From the NCBI GenBank assembly GCA_023402395.1, contig JAEYGI010000063.1, positions 1 to 64,000 on the forward strand: a stretch of 64,000 bases of DNA, in the 5' to 3' direction. The position numbers and the translations under genes were made by a program. Source of the stretch: Bacillota bacterium (lineage in GTDB: Bacteria; Bacillota; UBA4882; UBA8346). Of this stretch, positions 33,335 through 41,100 are shown one piece after another (position 1 is the stretch's first letter; each line of letters opens with the position of its first letter). The notes under the pieces were generated by a model. The model did no database searches. It saw only the letters and a program-made list of their open reading frames with translations, and was not told the origin of the DNA.

Positions 33335-33858
33335 ATCTTCTCCAAGCCCGCCTTAACTGGGCGCCTTCGCTCCAACTGAAGCAACTCCCGCGGCATCTGT
33401 AGCAACACTTTTTCCATTTGAAGCAAGGGTTGCTCCAACTGATCCAACTCCCGGATCATCTGGAGCGAGTCTGCCCCCAACTGAAGGAACACTTTTTCCA
33501 TCTGGAGCGGCCCTTCCCCCATTTGAAGGAACTTTTCCTTCAAATGAAGATCTAATATTTCGTTCTGGAGAAACTCTTCCTTCAAATGAAGCTCCAACAT
33601 TTCCATTTGAAGGAACATTTCCTTCAAATGATCCTCCAATATTTCCATCTGAAGAAACAATTCCTTCAAATGAAGATCTAATATTCCCATCTGAAGGAAC
33701 ATCTGCTTCAAATATGAATCCAGCATTTCCATTTGGAGCAACCGTCGCTCCAAATGAAACTCCACTATTTCGACTGGAAGCGGCACTTGCTTCACTTGAA
33801 GCGGTCCTTCCCTCAACTGGGGCGGCCCGTGCTCCTTTTGCAGCGATTGACGCTGCAA
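33319..33858 (-). CDS. Doubtful ORF: repetitive leucine-rich coiled-coil peptide on the repeat array
   Basis: A 179-aa frame from TTG 33858 would encode 14-residue repeats of the form LQMExLxxHLKExF, strongly amphipathic and coiled-coil-like. AAAGGA lies about 8 nt upstream. Against it: two other frames over the same bases are equally open, the stop lies inside the rpsU terminator, and no recognisable domain is present. A second minus-strand frame (33895-33353) encodes glycine/serine-rich 14-residue repeats. I list it because no gene otherwise explains the sequence. The repeat itself is certain, the coding status is not. Confidence 0.25.
   Translation of the reverse strand: MQRQSLQKEHGPPQLREGPLQVKQVPLPVEIVEFHLERRLLQMEMLDSYLKQMFLQMGILDLHLKELFLQMEILEDHLKEMFLQMEMLELHLKEEFLQNEILDLHLKEKFLQMGEGPLQMEKVFLQLGADSLQMIRELDQLEQPLLQMEKVLLQMPRELLQLERRRPVKAGLEKIKTRR
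33440..33800. repeat. 42-bp-period tandem array made of inverted 21-bp half-units
   Basis: CCTTCAAATG-like words recur at 33537, 33579, 33621, 33663, 33705 and 33747, exactly 42 bp apart. Their reverse complement (CATTTGAAGG, CATCTGAAGA) recurs about half a period away. Degenerate copies extend toward 33440 and 33850. Because 42 is divisible by three, long frames stay open on both strands. The array occupies most of the 33337-34020 gap between rpsU and the DUF5665 gene. Confidence 0.85.
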
Positions 33859-34020
33859 TTGAAGCGTCCTTTGCCCCAGTTACTGTTAAAATCAAAAGAA
33901 ACTCTGATAGTTTTTTGCCAAGGGAGGCACCCTATTTAAAACCACAAGACTCAAATTTTTCAGGTTGCGCTCCCGTGTCCCCAAAGGCCTTCGCGCGGGT
34001 TTTCATTATGGATAGGAGGA

Positions 34021-34329
34021 GTGATCGCCTTCATCAATCGTCGTCAAGTGGCGGCATTATACCGCAAAATGCTTCGTGTTGAGCAAAAGCTGGAAAAGGC
34101 GAATCTGGCCGAATTTATGCAGTTGATTCAAAATCCGGCGCGGCTGATCTTTTTGAACTTTCTTTCCGGCCTGGCCCGCGGCTTTGGGATCGCTATCGGG
34201 CTGACCATCATCGCCAGCATCTTTTTGGTTTTGCTGACCCGGTTGGCCAGTTTAAACCTGCCCGTCATCGGGAAATATATCGCTGAATTGGTGCGAATCG
34301 TTAATCAGCAGTTGCGGCTGTATTCCTAA
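34021..34329 (+). CDS. DUF5665-type small membrane protein
   Basis: The 102-aa protein has an amphipathic N-terminal helix (about 8-35), then PARLIFLNFLSGLARGFGIAIG and a transmembrane segment (about 52-75). The C-terminus contains LNLPVIGKYIAELVRIV. This pattern matches the DUF5665 family of Firmicutes, whose function is unknown. The GTG at 34021 abuts AGGAGG with almost no spacing, so the real start could be the GTG at 34048, which has no clear site. The start is uncertain, the family assignment fairly good. Confidence 0.7.
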   Translation: MIAFINRRQVAALYRKMLRVEQKLEKANLAEFMQLIQNPARLIFLNFLSGLARGFGIAIGLTIIASIFLVLLTRLASLNLPVIGKYIAELVRIVNQQLRLYS

Positions 34330-34422
34330 GATTCAATTCAAGCCGAAGCCGTTTCGTGGCCCAGGACGAGAAGCGGAGTCGGCTTCAATCCCACTCAAAC
34401 AGGAAACCGGAAAGGGGTAGCG

Positions 34423-35088
34423 ATGATGGATTATCGAAAATTGAATGAATTCCGGGACAGGCTAAAGGCGGAGCATGACCGGATTGAGGCCGAGCTTGAC
34501 GAATCACGCCGCTTTCAAATGGATTACGCCCAGACCGACGCCATTGGGGAACTTTCTTCCTATGACAACCATCCGGCGGATCTGGGCTCGGAAACCTTTG
34601 AGCGCGAGAAAGATCTCGCGTTGTGGAACAATACCCAGGAGATTTACCATCGAATTGAGGAAGCACTGAACCGGATCGATGATGGGACGTATGGACGGTG
34701 CGAGCTTTGCGGCCAGGAGATCGCTATGGACCGTTTGGAAGCGCTTCCGTACACCAGTTTATGTATTGAATGCGCCAAGGAAACGGCGGATCAGTTCATT
34801 AACCGGGAACGGCCCGTAGAGGAAGAGGTGTTGTCACCACCGTTCGGCCGGAGTTTTTTGGATGACACCGATTATGTGGCGACCGACGGGGAGGATGTTT
34901 GGCAGTCAGTCGCTAGGTATGGGACTTCCGAAAGCCCTTCCGATCTAGGGGGAACTGACTCGTACGAGGATACGTTTTATGATGCGGATGAGGATCAGGG
35001 GATTGTGGAACGAGTCGATGGCGTCATTGATTTTGGGGCTGGAGATGAGATCCCGCCGGATCCCGCCAATCGGGATCAGCTTGATTGA
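34423..35088 (+). CDS. YteA-type TraR/DksA C4 zinc-finger protein
   Basis: The 221-aa protein has an N-terminal coiled coil (about 5-90) and a DksA-like zinc finger CELCGQEI...CIECAKE (about 92-120). The tail is acidic and low in complexity. It corresponds to the YteA family, sporulation-associated in Bacilli, and may bind the RNA polymerase secondary channel as DksA does; the latter is inference. The ATG at 34423 or 34426 follows AAAGGGGTAGCG. The intergenic region 35089-35348 after it holds only the TATCACAACG motif. Confidence 0.82.
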   Translation: MMDYRKLNEFRDRLKAEHDRIEAELDESRRFQMDYAQTDAIGELSSYDNHPADLGSETFEREKDLALWNNTQEIYHRIEEALNRIDDGTYGRCELCGQEIAMDRLEALPYTSLCIECAKETADQFINRERPVEEEVLSPPFGRSFLDDTDYVATDGEDVWQSVARYGTSESPSDLGGTDSYEDTFYDADEDQGIVERVDGVIDFGAGDEIPPDPANRDQLD

Positions 35089-35294
35089 GCCCGTATTTTG
35101 AGTTTTCTACGAAACCAAGGAAAGATTGAAGCCCCAACGATGCGCTCCGGAAATTTCGAAGCAAATAAAGGGTTTTTGTCAAACACGGCGAATTCAAATG
35201 CCATGTGTTAAAGCCCTATGTTCGACTATAGGCTGGCGGAACTCTTTGAGAAGCGACTTTATCACTTGCTTTTTCTGAGCTTTTGTGTATGATC

Positions 35295-35332
35295 CCGGCC
35301 TTCAAGCCGGAATTTATCACAACGCTGTTAGC
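35295..35332 (+). repeat. TATCACAACG intergenic motif, copy 3, with stem-loop
   Basis: CCGGC/GCCGG form a short stem-loop (35295-35310), followed by AATTTATCACAACGCTGTTAG. The same order (CGGCCTTCA-GCC, TATCACAACG, TTAG) occurs at 29532-29566. It lies about 20-35 nt upstream of the lspA leader region. Confidence 0.55.
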
Positions 35333-35355
35333 ACAAAGGGGGTAGAGGGTGGGAT

Positions 35356-35436
35356 ATGTCCACCCTCTATCTTATCGCTGCGTTTCATCAATCAATGAAA
35401 CCCCGGTTTCGGTTGATCTTGGCGCTGTTTTTATGA
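35356..35436 (+). CDS. Possible 26-codon upstream ORF coupled to lspA
   Basis: ATG 35356, preceded by GAGGGTGGG, opens a 26-aa frame that starts MSTLYLIAAF and ends LALFL. Its TGA overlaps the lspA ATG as ATGA. lspA itself has no good ribosome site of its own, so coupled re-initiation is attractive. The alternative is that lspA starts at GTG 35349 in its own frame behind AAAGGGGGT, adding 28 residues. The sequence alone does not decide. Confidence 0.3.
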   Translation: MSTLYLIAAFHQSMKPRFRLILALFL

Positions 35437-35957
35437 TCCGGCGTCAGGCGTCGGAAGGAGAAGGACAATTGTATTGGATGGCGGCTTTGGTTGTCTTCTT
35501 ACTTGATCAGTCCACCAAGTGGCTGGTGCAATCGAAGATGACTCCTTTTCAGAGTATCAAGATTAGCGGAGATTGGTTCTTTCTGACCTACGCTAAAAAT
35601 TATGGCGCGGCCTTCAGCATCATGGACGGCTACACATCGGTACTGATTGCCATCTCCGCGATGGTATTTATCCTGGTCTGGATGAACCGCCGCCGCCTAT
35701 CCGCCTATCCGGGGTTGTTCCGGTGGGGTTTGGCGATGGGTTTGGGGGGCGCGGCCGGAAATTTGGCGGACCGGGTCCGCCTCGGATATGTGGTCGATTT
35801 TTTGGATTTTCATTTTTGGCCCGTATTTAACCTGGCCGATACCGGGATTGTTATTGGGGTCGGCCTGATTATGGCCGGATTGCTCATCGCTGAATACCGG
35901 GGTCGGCCCAAAGACACTGAGCCGGGTAAAGCCGGACCGGCGGAAGATCGTTTGTAG
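35433..35957 (+). CDS. lspA: Lipoprotein signal peptidase (signal peptidase II)
   Basis: The 174-aa aspartyl protease has four transmembrane helices and removes the signal peptide from diacylglyceryl-prolipoproteins. The two catalytic aspartates lie in GGAAGNLADRVRLGYVVDF and FNLADTGIVIG, and the N-terminal FLLDQSTKW motif is present. The N-terminal 14 residues are unusual; GTG 35349 is an alternative start. It sits 30 bp upstream of lgt, the preceding enzyme of lipoprotein maturation. Confidence 0.9.
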   Translation: MIRRQASEGEGQLYWMAALVVFLLDQSTKWLVQSKMTPFQSIKISGDWFFLTYAKNYGAAFSIMDGYTSVLIAISAMVFILVWMNRRRLSAYPGLFRWGLAMGLGGAAGNLADRVRLGYVVDFLDFHFWPVFNLADTGIVIGVGLIMAGLLIAEYRGRPKDTEPGKAGPAEDRL

Positions 35958-35987
35958 AGCATTTGTATTTGTAAAGGGGGAGCAAAG

Positions 35988-36767
35988 ATGAGGCCGGTTT
36001 TATTTGAGCTTTTCGGCTGGCCGGTTCATTCCTACGGATTATTGCTGGCTGTCGCTTTCATCGTTGGGATTACCGGAGTCGGCCGCGCCGCCCGGCGCTT
36101 GAACATTCGCTTTGATACCATCGTGGATCTCGGGATCTGGGTTTTGATCGGGGCAGTGGCCGGTTCCCGCCTGGCGTACGTAATTACGGAATATCACTAC
36201 TACCTGCGGGCACCGTTGGAAATCTTCCGGATAGACTCGGGTGGGTTGGCTTTCCACGGCGGCTTGATCGGCGGATTCTTGGCCGGGTTTTGGTTCGTGA
36301 AGCGCCAAAAGATTTTCCCATGGACCCTGGCCGATCTGGTGGCTCCCTTTATCGCGCTCGGATACGCGATCGTCCGGATCGGTTGCCTGCTCAACGGTTG
36401 TTGTTACGGCAAGATCAGTGCATTGCCATGGGCTATTCAGTGCGCCGCGGGAGATGCCGCGTTGCGGCATCCGACCCAGCTCTACTCCATGGCGGGGAGT
36501 CTGCTGTTGTTCGCGATTTTATGGGCCAACCGGAATCACCGTCAGTTTCCCGGTTTTTTGTTCTTATTGTATGTCGGTCTTTATTCAATTCTTCGATTCG
36601 TGGTCGAGTTTTTCCGGGTAGGACCGATGGTCGGGCCCTGGCTCAGCTTGGCGCAGGTGGTTTGCATCACTTTGGCTGGCCTTGCGTTCGGAACCATCTA
36701 TTATCTGCAACGGCGCTTCCGGCGGAAGGGATTGGGAGCTGATGCCATCACTGACCTTAACCGTTGA
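35988..36767 (+). CDS. lgt: Prolipoprotein diacylglyceryl transferase
   Basis: The 259-aa, seven-helix enzyme transfers diacylglycerol from phosphatidylglycerol to the lipobox cysteine. Family motifs HSYGLLLA (near residue 15), GGLAFHGGLIGG (about 85-96) and RIGCLLNGCCYG (about 130-141) are present. ATG 35988 follows AGGGGGAGC. Its end overlaps the start of the pseudouridine synthase gene by 26 bp. Confidence 0.94.
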   Translation: MRPVLFELFGWPVHSYGLLLAVAFIVGITGVGRAARRLNIRFDTIVDLGIWVLIGAVAGSRLAYVITEYHYYLRAPLEIFRIDSGGLAFHGGLIGGFLAGFWFVKRQKIFPWTLADLVAPFIALGYAIVRIGCLLNGCCYGKISALPWAIQCAAGDAALRHPTQLYSMAGSLLLFAILWANRNHRQFPGFLFLLYVGLYSILRFVVEFFRVGPMVGPWLSLAQVVCITLAGLAFGTIYYLQRRFRRKGLGADAITDLNR

Positions 36768-37704
36768 GGTTTCGGCCGCTGGCCAGCGATTGGACGTTTT
36801 TATGGCGGAAACCAAAGTCTGGCCCTCACGGTCGTTTGTTCAAAAGTTAATTGAAGCCGGGAATGTCTCCTGCAAAGATAAAGTTCTCAAAGCCAGTTAC
36901 CGGACTGAACCCGGCGATATTCTGGAAGTTCACTGGGAAGATCCCCAGCCGCTGCTGGTTGAGCCGGAGACCATTCCGCTGGAGATTCATTATGAGGATC
37001 AGGATTTGATTGTGATCAATAAGCCCAGAGGAATGGTGGTGCATCCAGCGGCCGGTAATTATCAAGGTACGCTGGTGAATGCCGTTTTGGCCCATTGCCC
37101 CGACTTGTCGGGCATCGGCGGGGTGATCCGGCCGGGAATCGTGCATCGGCTCGACAAAGATACCTCCGGGCTTTTGGTCGTAGCCAAAAACGATCACAGC
37201 CATCTGGCGTTGGCACATCAGATCAAACAGCGCCTGATGAAACGGGTTTACCTGGCGCTCGTTCACGGCGCTCCCGCGGCAAGCGGCCGGATCGAAGCTC
37301 CGATCGGACGGCATCCGGTAGAACGCAAAAAAATGGCGGTCGTCCCTACCGGCCGGCCGGCAGCCACCAATTACCGGGTGTTGGAGTTTATCGGCCAATA
37401 CAGTTATCTGGAAGTGAAGCTCGAATCGGGCCGGACCCATCAAATCCGGGTCCATTTCAGCCACTTCGGATATCCGCTGGTGGGTGATGCGGTATACGGA
37501 TGGCGGCGGGATCCGGTTCCTATCGTTGGGCAGGCCCTTCATGCCGCGCTGTTGGGTTTTACTCATCCCCGGACCGGTGAGGCCATGGAATTTTATTGCG
37601 AACCTCCGGAAGCGATGGGGCGAGCCCTTGACTGGTGCCACAAAAATGAGAGAGAGGCGGCCTTGCGAAGCGCGCCTCCCGGAGAGGTTAGGATTGACGA
37701 ATAG
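36742..37704 (+). CDS. RluA/RluD family pseudouridine synthase
   Basis: The 320-aa protein has an N-terminal S4 domain (about 10-70, QRLDVFMAE) and a catalytic domain with HRLDKDTSGLLVVAK (about 134-148) containing the essential Asp. ESGRTHQIRVHF follows at about 231-242. It isomerises uridines in 23S rRNA or tRNA; the exact sites cannot be told. I start at ATG 36742 (GGGAG upstream), inside the lgt gene. It ends convergently with a small minus-strand gene, overlapping by 17 bp. Confidence 0.92.
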   Translation: MPSLTLTVEVSAAGQRLDVFMAETKVWPSRSFVQKLIEAGNVSCKDKVLKASYRTEPGDILEVHWEDPQPLLVEPETIPLEIHYEDQDLIVINKPRGMVVHPAAGNYQGTLVNAVLAHCPDLSGIGGVIRPGIVHRLDKDTSGLLVVAKNDHSHLALAHQIKQRLMKRVYLALVHGAPAASGRIEAPIGRHPVERKKMAVVPTGRPAATNYRVLEFIGQYSYLEVKLESGRTHQIRVHFSHFGYPLVGDAVYGWRRDPVPIVGQALHAALLGFTHPRTGEAMEFYCEPPEAMGRALDWCHKNEREAALRSAPPGEVRIDE

Positions 37705-37858
37705 TGGGGCGGGCCATATCCAAAAGCCCCAGGACGACATGGGCCAACCCAAACCCCAATATTCCAACACCCCATTTCTTTTTCAGCATAGCGGCCCCCA
37801 ATCCGGAAACCGCCGTACCAACACCAGCCACAACCAGACCAGTAGTGGATGCTTTCAT
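37688..37858 (-). CDS. Small hydrophobic membrane protein (56 aa)
   Basis: A short frame from ATG 37858 has an excellent AAGGAGG 6 nt upstream. It encodes two hydrophobic segments (about 6-22 and 30-47) separated by LKKKWG, an alpha-hairpin membrane peptide rich in Gly, Ala and Val. No family is recognised. The ribosome site and tidy hairpin topology argue that it is real. Its stop overlaps the end of the pseudouridine synthase gene. Confidence 0.65.
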   Translation of the reverse strand: MKASTTGLVVAGVGTAVSGLGAAMLKKKWGVGILGFGLAHVVLGLLDMARPTIRQS

Positions 37859-37956
37859 TAGATCCCTCCTTGAGCTTAGCATCCCCGGACATTCAAAGAG
37901 TCTTGATAACAATTTCTTCCGGTTTTAACGTCTATTTCGCATCAAAGGGTTTTTTA

Positions 37957-37986
37957 TTGACGAAACCGGCGGATTCATGATATACT
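37957..37986 (+). promoter_or_regulatory. SigmaA-like promoter of infC-rpmI-rplT
   Basis: TTGACG (37957-37962) and TATACT (37981-37986) are spaced by 18 bp. Transcription would start near 37993, giving a structured leader of about 140 nt. Confidence 0.8.
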
Positions 37987-37992
37987 TTCATT

Positions 37993-38112
37993 ATTCAAGT
38001 AGAAGCCATCCGCTTCTCACCCAATGACGGTTTTAGTTGGTTGGGTCCATAAAAAGTCGAAGATTGATTGACTTTGCAGGCGGGTGGAGTATACCCGTTT
38101 TTTTTATTGTAG
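37993..38112 (+). ncRNA. infC leader with terminator-like attenuator (L20-type leader)
   Basis: The leader has a first hairpin (ACCCAA/TTGGGT at about 38020-38046) and then a terminator: GCGGGT...ACCCG followed by eight T residues (about 38080-38108). This precedes the infC ribosome site GGGAGGTG by about 10 nt. In low-GC Gram-positives the infC-rpmI-rplT operon is regulated by premature termination when free L20 binds the leader. The position and form here fit that mechanism. I could not verify the L20-binding consensus by eye. Confidence 0.65.
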
Positions 38113-38132
38113 TTTTTGGGAGGTGTTGGCTG

Positions 38133-38645
38133 ATTAGTAACGAGTTGCGAATTAATGAGGAGATCCGCGCCAAAGAAATCCGGGTGGTAAGTTCCGAAGG
38201 GGAACAGTTAGGCATCATGTCGGTTCGGGATGCATTGCGAATCGCGCAGGAAAAAGAGCTGGATCTGGTGGAAGTCGCCCCAACCGCGAGACCTCCGGTA
38301 TGCCGGATCATGGATTACGGAAAGTACCGTTACGAACAGAGCAAACGGGAACGGGAAGCCCGTAAGAAACAACGAATCATCGAGATCAAAGAAATTCGGA
38401 TGACGCCGAAGATCGAGGAACATGACTTTCAAGTGAAGATTAAGGCCGCTCAGAAGTTTCTCAAGGATGGAGACAAGGTCAAAGCGATGATTCGCTTCCG
38501 GGGCCGTGAAATTGTCCATGCCGAATTGGGAAAAAATCTCTTACTGCAACTCTTCGAAAGCGTCCGGGACAGTGCCGTGATGGAGCGCGAGCCCAAGATC
38601 GAAGGTAAGAATATGATTATGATTCTTGCCAGTAAAGCGGAGTAA
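38133..38645 (+). CDS. infC: Translation initiation factor IF-3 (AUU start codon)
   Basis: The 170-aa factor prevents 50S joining and proofreads initiator tRNA and start codon. The N-domain (NELRINEEIRAKEIRVVSSE) and C-domain (EIRMTPKIEEHDFQVKIK, then FRGREIVHAELG) are typical. No ATG, GTG or TTG lies in frame at the right place. ATT at 38133 is 7 nt after GGGAGGTG and gives exactly the expected N-terminus, as in many bacteria where the AUU start allows IF-3 to repress its own translation. CTG at 38130 is a less likely alternative. Confidence 0.93.
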   Translation: MSNELRINEEIRAKEIRVVSSEGEQLGIMSVRDALRIAQEKELDLVEVAPTARPPVCRIMDYGKYRYEQSKREREARKKQRIIEIKEIRMTPKIEEHDFQVKIKAAQKFLKDGDKVKAMIRFRGREIVHAELGKNLLLQLFESVRDSAVMEREPKIEGKNMIMILASKAE

Positions 38646-38749
38646 TCATACGTTGCGGCTTTCGCCGTCATCACACAGCGTAAAATAAATCAAGCCAATC
38701 TGAGGCGATAAACGTCGCTAGCATTACCAAATAGAGAGGAGTTTACCAG

Positions 38750-38944
38750 ATGCCGAAAATGAAGACCCATCGTGGAGCGGCCAAGCGTTTCAAGGTAACC
38801 GGAAGCGGTAAAATTACAAAGAATAATGCGTTTAAACGTCATTTGTTGGAGTCGAAGACCTCCAAGCGCAAACGGGGTCTGCGAAAAGCCGAAGTCATCA
38901 GTTCCGGGGACGAACGAAGAGTCAAGCGGATGTTGGGTTTATAA
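38750..38944 (+). CDS. rpmI: Large ribosomal subunit protein bL35
   Basis: The 64-aa basic protein begins MPKMKTHRGAAKRFKVTGSG and ends RVKRMLGL, both standard for L35. ATG 38750 follows GAGAGGAG. It is the middle gene of infC-rpmI-rplT. Confidence 0.96.
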   Translation: MPKMKTHRGAAKRFKVTGSGKITKNNAFKRHLLESKTSKRKRGLRKAEVISSGDERRVKRMLGL

Positions 38945-38968
38945 GAAATTAAGTAAGGGGAGATATTT

Positions 38969-39322
38969 ATGGCAAGAGTGAAGGGCGGATTTACTTCCCG
39001 CCATCGTCATAAAAAAATTCTAAAACTGGCGAAAGGCTATCGCGGCTCCAAAAGTCGGATTTTTCACGCGGCCAATCCTCAAGTATTAAAGTCTCTGGCC
39101 TACGCTTTCCGTGACCGCCGGGCTAAAAAACGTGATTTTCGGAAGCTTTGGATCACTCGGATCAATGCCGCCGCCCGCTTAAACGGAATGTCCTATAGTA
39201 CCTTCATCAGCGGATTGAAAAAAGCCGGGGTTCAAGTCAACCGGAAGGTTTTGGCTGATTTGGCGGTTCATGACGGCCAGGCTTTTAAGGATTTGGTCGG
39301 CGTCGCCAAAAACACCAAGTAA
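38969..39322 (+). CDS. rplT: Large ribosomal subunit protein bL20
   Basis: The 117-aa protein begins MARVKGGFTSRHRHKKILKLAKGYRG-like sequence and contains LWITRINAAARLNGMSY. It binds 23S rRNA early in 50S assembly and, in Bacillota, the operon leader. It ends the operon ahead of a strong terminator. Confidence 0.97.
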   Translation: MARVKGGFTSRHRHKKILKLAKGYRGSKSRIFHAANPQVLKSLAYAFRDRRAKKRDFRKLWITRINAAARLNGMSYSTFISGLKKAGVQVNRKVLADLAVHDGQAFKDLVGVAKNTK

Positions 39323-39335
39323 GTAAGGCATGAAT

Positions 39336-39360
39336 AAAAAACCCCTTTTGGGGTTTTTTT
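39336..39360 (+). terminator. Terminator of infC-rpmI-rplT
   Basis: AAAAACCCC/GGGGTTTTT with a TTTT loop is followed by further T residues, 14 bp after the L20 stop. Confidence 0.9.
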
Positions 39361-39383
39361 ATTTCCACTGTTTTTTGAATTAA

Positions 39384-39409
39384 AAAACACCCGGGTCTCC
39401 CGGGTGTTT
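39384..39409 (-). terminator. Terminator of the TIG/OmpA gene (minus strand)
   Basis: An 11-bp stem AAACACCCGGG/CCCGGGTGTTT with a 3-nt loop has a run of six A on its left side, which reads as T on the minus strand. It lies 17 bp after the minus-strand stop codon. Confidence 0.85.
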
Positions 39410-39426
39410 AAGATAGGTCGGCTTGT

Positions 39427-41100
39427 TTATAACTCGATGAAGATCAGATCGACCCGATTGTCGGTGGCGCCTTGATTGTCGGTGAGGAAGGAATAAACCT
39501 TACCGCTTTCAATGGTGCTGATCTTTTCTTCGCTGACTCCAGCCTTGACTAAATTAGCCTTGACCGCATTTAGACGATCTTTGGAGATCTCCAGGTTCTC
39601 TTTTGCGGTGCGGTAATCTTTGGAGTTGGCCACCAGGATCACGAAACTGTTTGGATCCGCTTGAAGGCTGGCCGCGCTTTGATTAAGCTTCAGGCTTTCG
39701 CCAGAATCGACAACCGCTGATCCTTTGACGAACAGAATCGATTGCATGCGATCGTTCCAGGTGGCGGGATTGGTATCCCACATGGAAATATCAACCCGAC
39801 GGTTATACCACCAGGATTCTTCGTTATGGCCCTTCTTGATCGGGTAATCTTCACCGTAGGAGCTTACCGTGATTTTACTGGCGTCGAAGCCGGCTTTGAT
39901 CAATTCTTGCTTGACGGTTTCGGCCCGTTTAGCGGCCAGCGCCTTGTTGTACTCGCGGGTGCCACGTTCGTCGGCGTGACCGTCGATCAAGATATAGGCA
40001 TCTAAATAGGATTTGAGTACCGCGATGTCGTCATTCAAGCGGGCGGTCTGATCGCTTCGGACGCTGAACCGGTCGAAATCAAAGAAGATCGATTTTAATG
40101 TGGCGTTGACGGCGGTAGACTTCGGCTCCTCCTTGGGAGGTTCGGCCACCTTCGCTTCGTCCGCTTTGGATTCCGTAGATTGTTGGACCGTGAATCCACC
40201 CGCGAGAGTCGCGGACTTGCCATCCGGGTTGGTAATCACTACATCGTACGCGCCTACCGGTTGATTGGTAAGATCAAAATCCATAGAGAGCTTGAGATCG
40301 GATTCATAGGCCGGGTTGGAACCGGTGATCTCTGCCTGGCCGGGAAGGGTCAACTTCCCGGTGGTCTTGGGGTCGAATTCGGAACCGGTGAAGGTTAATT
40401 TGACGAAACCTTTGTTGAAACCGTTATTGGGAACAATCATGACAATGGTCGGGGGTTGGTTCTCGACGGCGAATACTTTGGCAAGGGTGCTTGTTTTGCC
40501 GTCGTCATTGGTGACGGTGACATCATAAACCCCGGCCACGGCCTCCATGAAGTTCAGATCGCAAGTGAGCTGATCTCCCGAGGCGACATTTACTTTCTCG
40601 CCGTTGACGTCGGTCAATCCGCTGCCGCTTAATTTAACTTTGGCGCCATTTCGGAAGTATGTACCGGCCACGGTGACGGACAATACCGATTTCCGTAGGC
40701 CCTGTTTTGGAATGATCGATTTGACGACGGGAGCGGGGTACTCGACCGCAAAAGCTCCAGCTAACGTTGCAAACTTTTTGGCCGAGTTGGATACCACTAC
40801 GTCGTATTTGCCGACTGGTTTGTCCTTCAAATCAAACGTACAATTGATTTCGGTCTTGGAGTTGAATTTAACTTCGGCGGCGAGGATCTCCGTAGTACCT
40901 TGCACCAGCTTGGCTGTGGTCCGGTTCTTGTTGAATCTTTGGCCGGTGATGGTCAAGGAGACAGGGCCGTTGTTTAGGGCTTGGCTGACGGAGATGGCGG
41001 CAATCTTGGGAGTGAAGATAAAGCATGCGAATGTTACAGCATTTAACGTCAACATTAAGACTAAGCTTAGAACCCATGCTATGAAAAGTTTGGTCCGCAT
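39427..41100 (-). CDS. Exported TIG-repeat protein with OmpA-like C-terminal domains
   Basis: The 557-aa protein has a signal peptide (about 1-25) and three IPT/TIG immunoglobulin-like repeats (about 32-118, 120-215 and 217-307). A charged linker leads to an OmpA-like domain (about 335-440) with FFDFDRFSVRSD and DGHADERGTREYN, the peptidoglycan-binding signature. A second, diverged OmpA-like unit (about 450-557) lacks the DGHAD motif but keeps NRVDLIFIEL. It probably anchors a surface or periplasmic structure to diaminopimelate-type peptidoglycan, a role seen in diderms. No lipobox and no obvious N-terminal barrel. GGAGGTG precedes the ATG. Strong ribosome site and own terminator suggest abundant expression. 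Confidence 0.82.
   Translation of the reverse strand: MRTKLFIAWVLSLVLMLTLNAVTFACFIFTPKIAAISVSQALNNGPVSLTITGQRFNKNRTTAKLVQGTTEILAAEVKFNSKTEINCTFDLKDKPVGKYDVVVSNSAKKFATLAGAFAVEYPAPVVKSIIPKQGLRKSVLSVTVAGTYFRNGAKVKLSGSGLTDVNGEKVNVASGDQLTCDLNFMEAVAGVYDVTVTNDDGKTSTLAKVFAVENQPPTIVMIVPNNGFNKGFVKLTFTGSEFDPKTTGKLTLPGQAEITGSNPAYESDLKLSMDFDLTNQPVGAYDVVITNPDGKSATLAGGFTVQQSTESKADEAKVAEPPKEEPKSTAVNATLKSIFFDFDRFSVRSDQTARLNDDIAVLKSYLDAYILIDGHADERGTREYNKALAAKRAETVKQELIKAGFDASKITVSSYGEDYPIKKGHNEESWWYNRRVDISMWDTNPATWNDRMQSILFVKGSAVVDSGESLKLNQSAASLQADPNSFVILVANSKDYRTAKENLEISKDRLNAVKANLVKAGVSEEKISTIESGKVYSFLTDNQGATDNRVDLIFIEL

Noticed and set aside
35089..35294. Possible riboswitch or small RNA upstream of lspA
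   Set aside because: Apart from the short TATCACAACG-associated stem-loop, I found no terminator/antiterminator pair or recognisable aptamer core.
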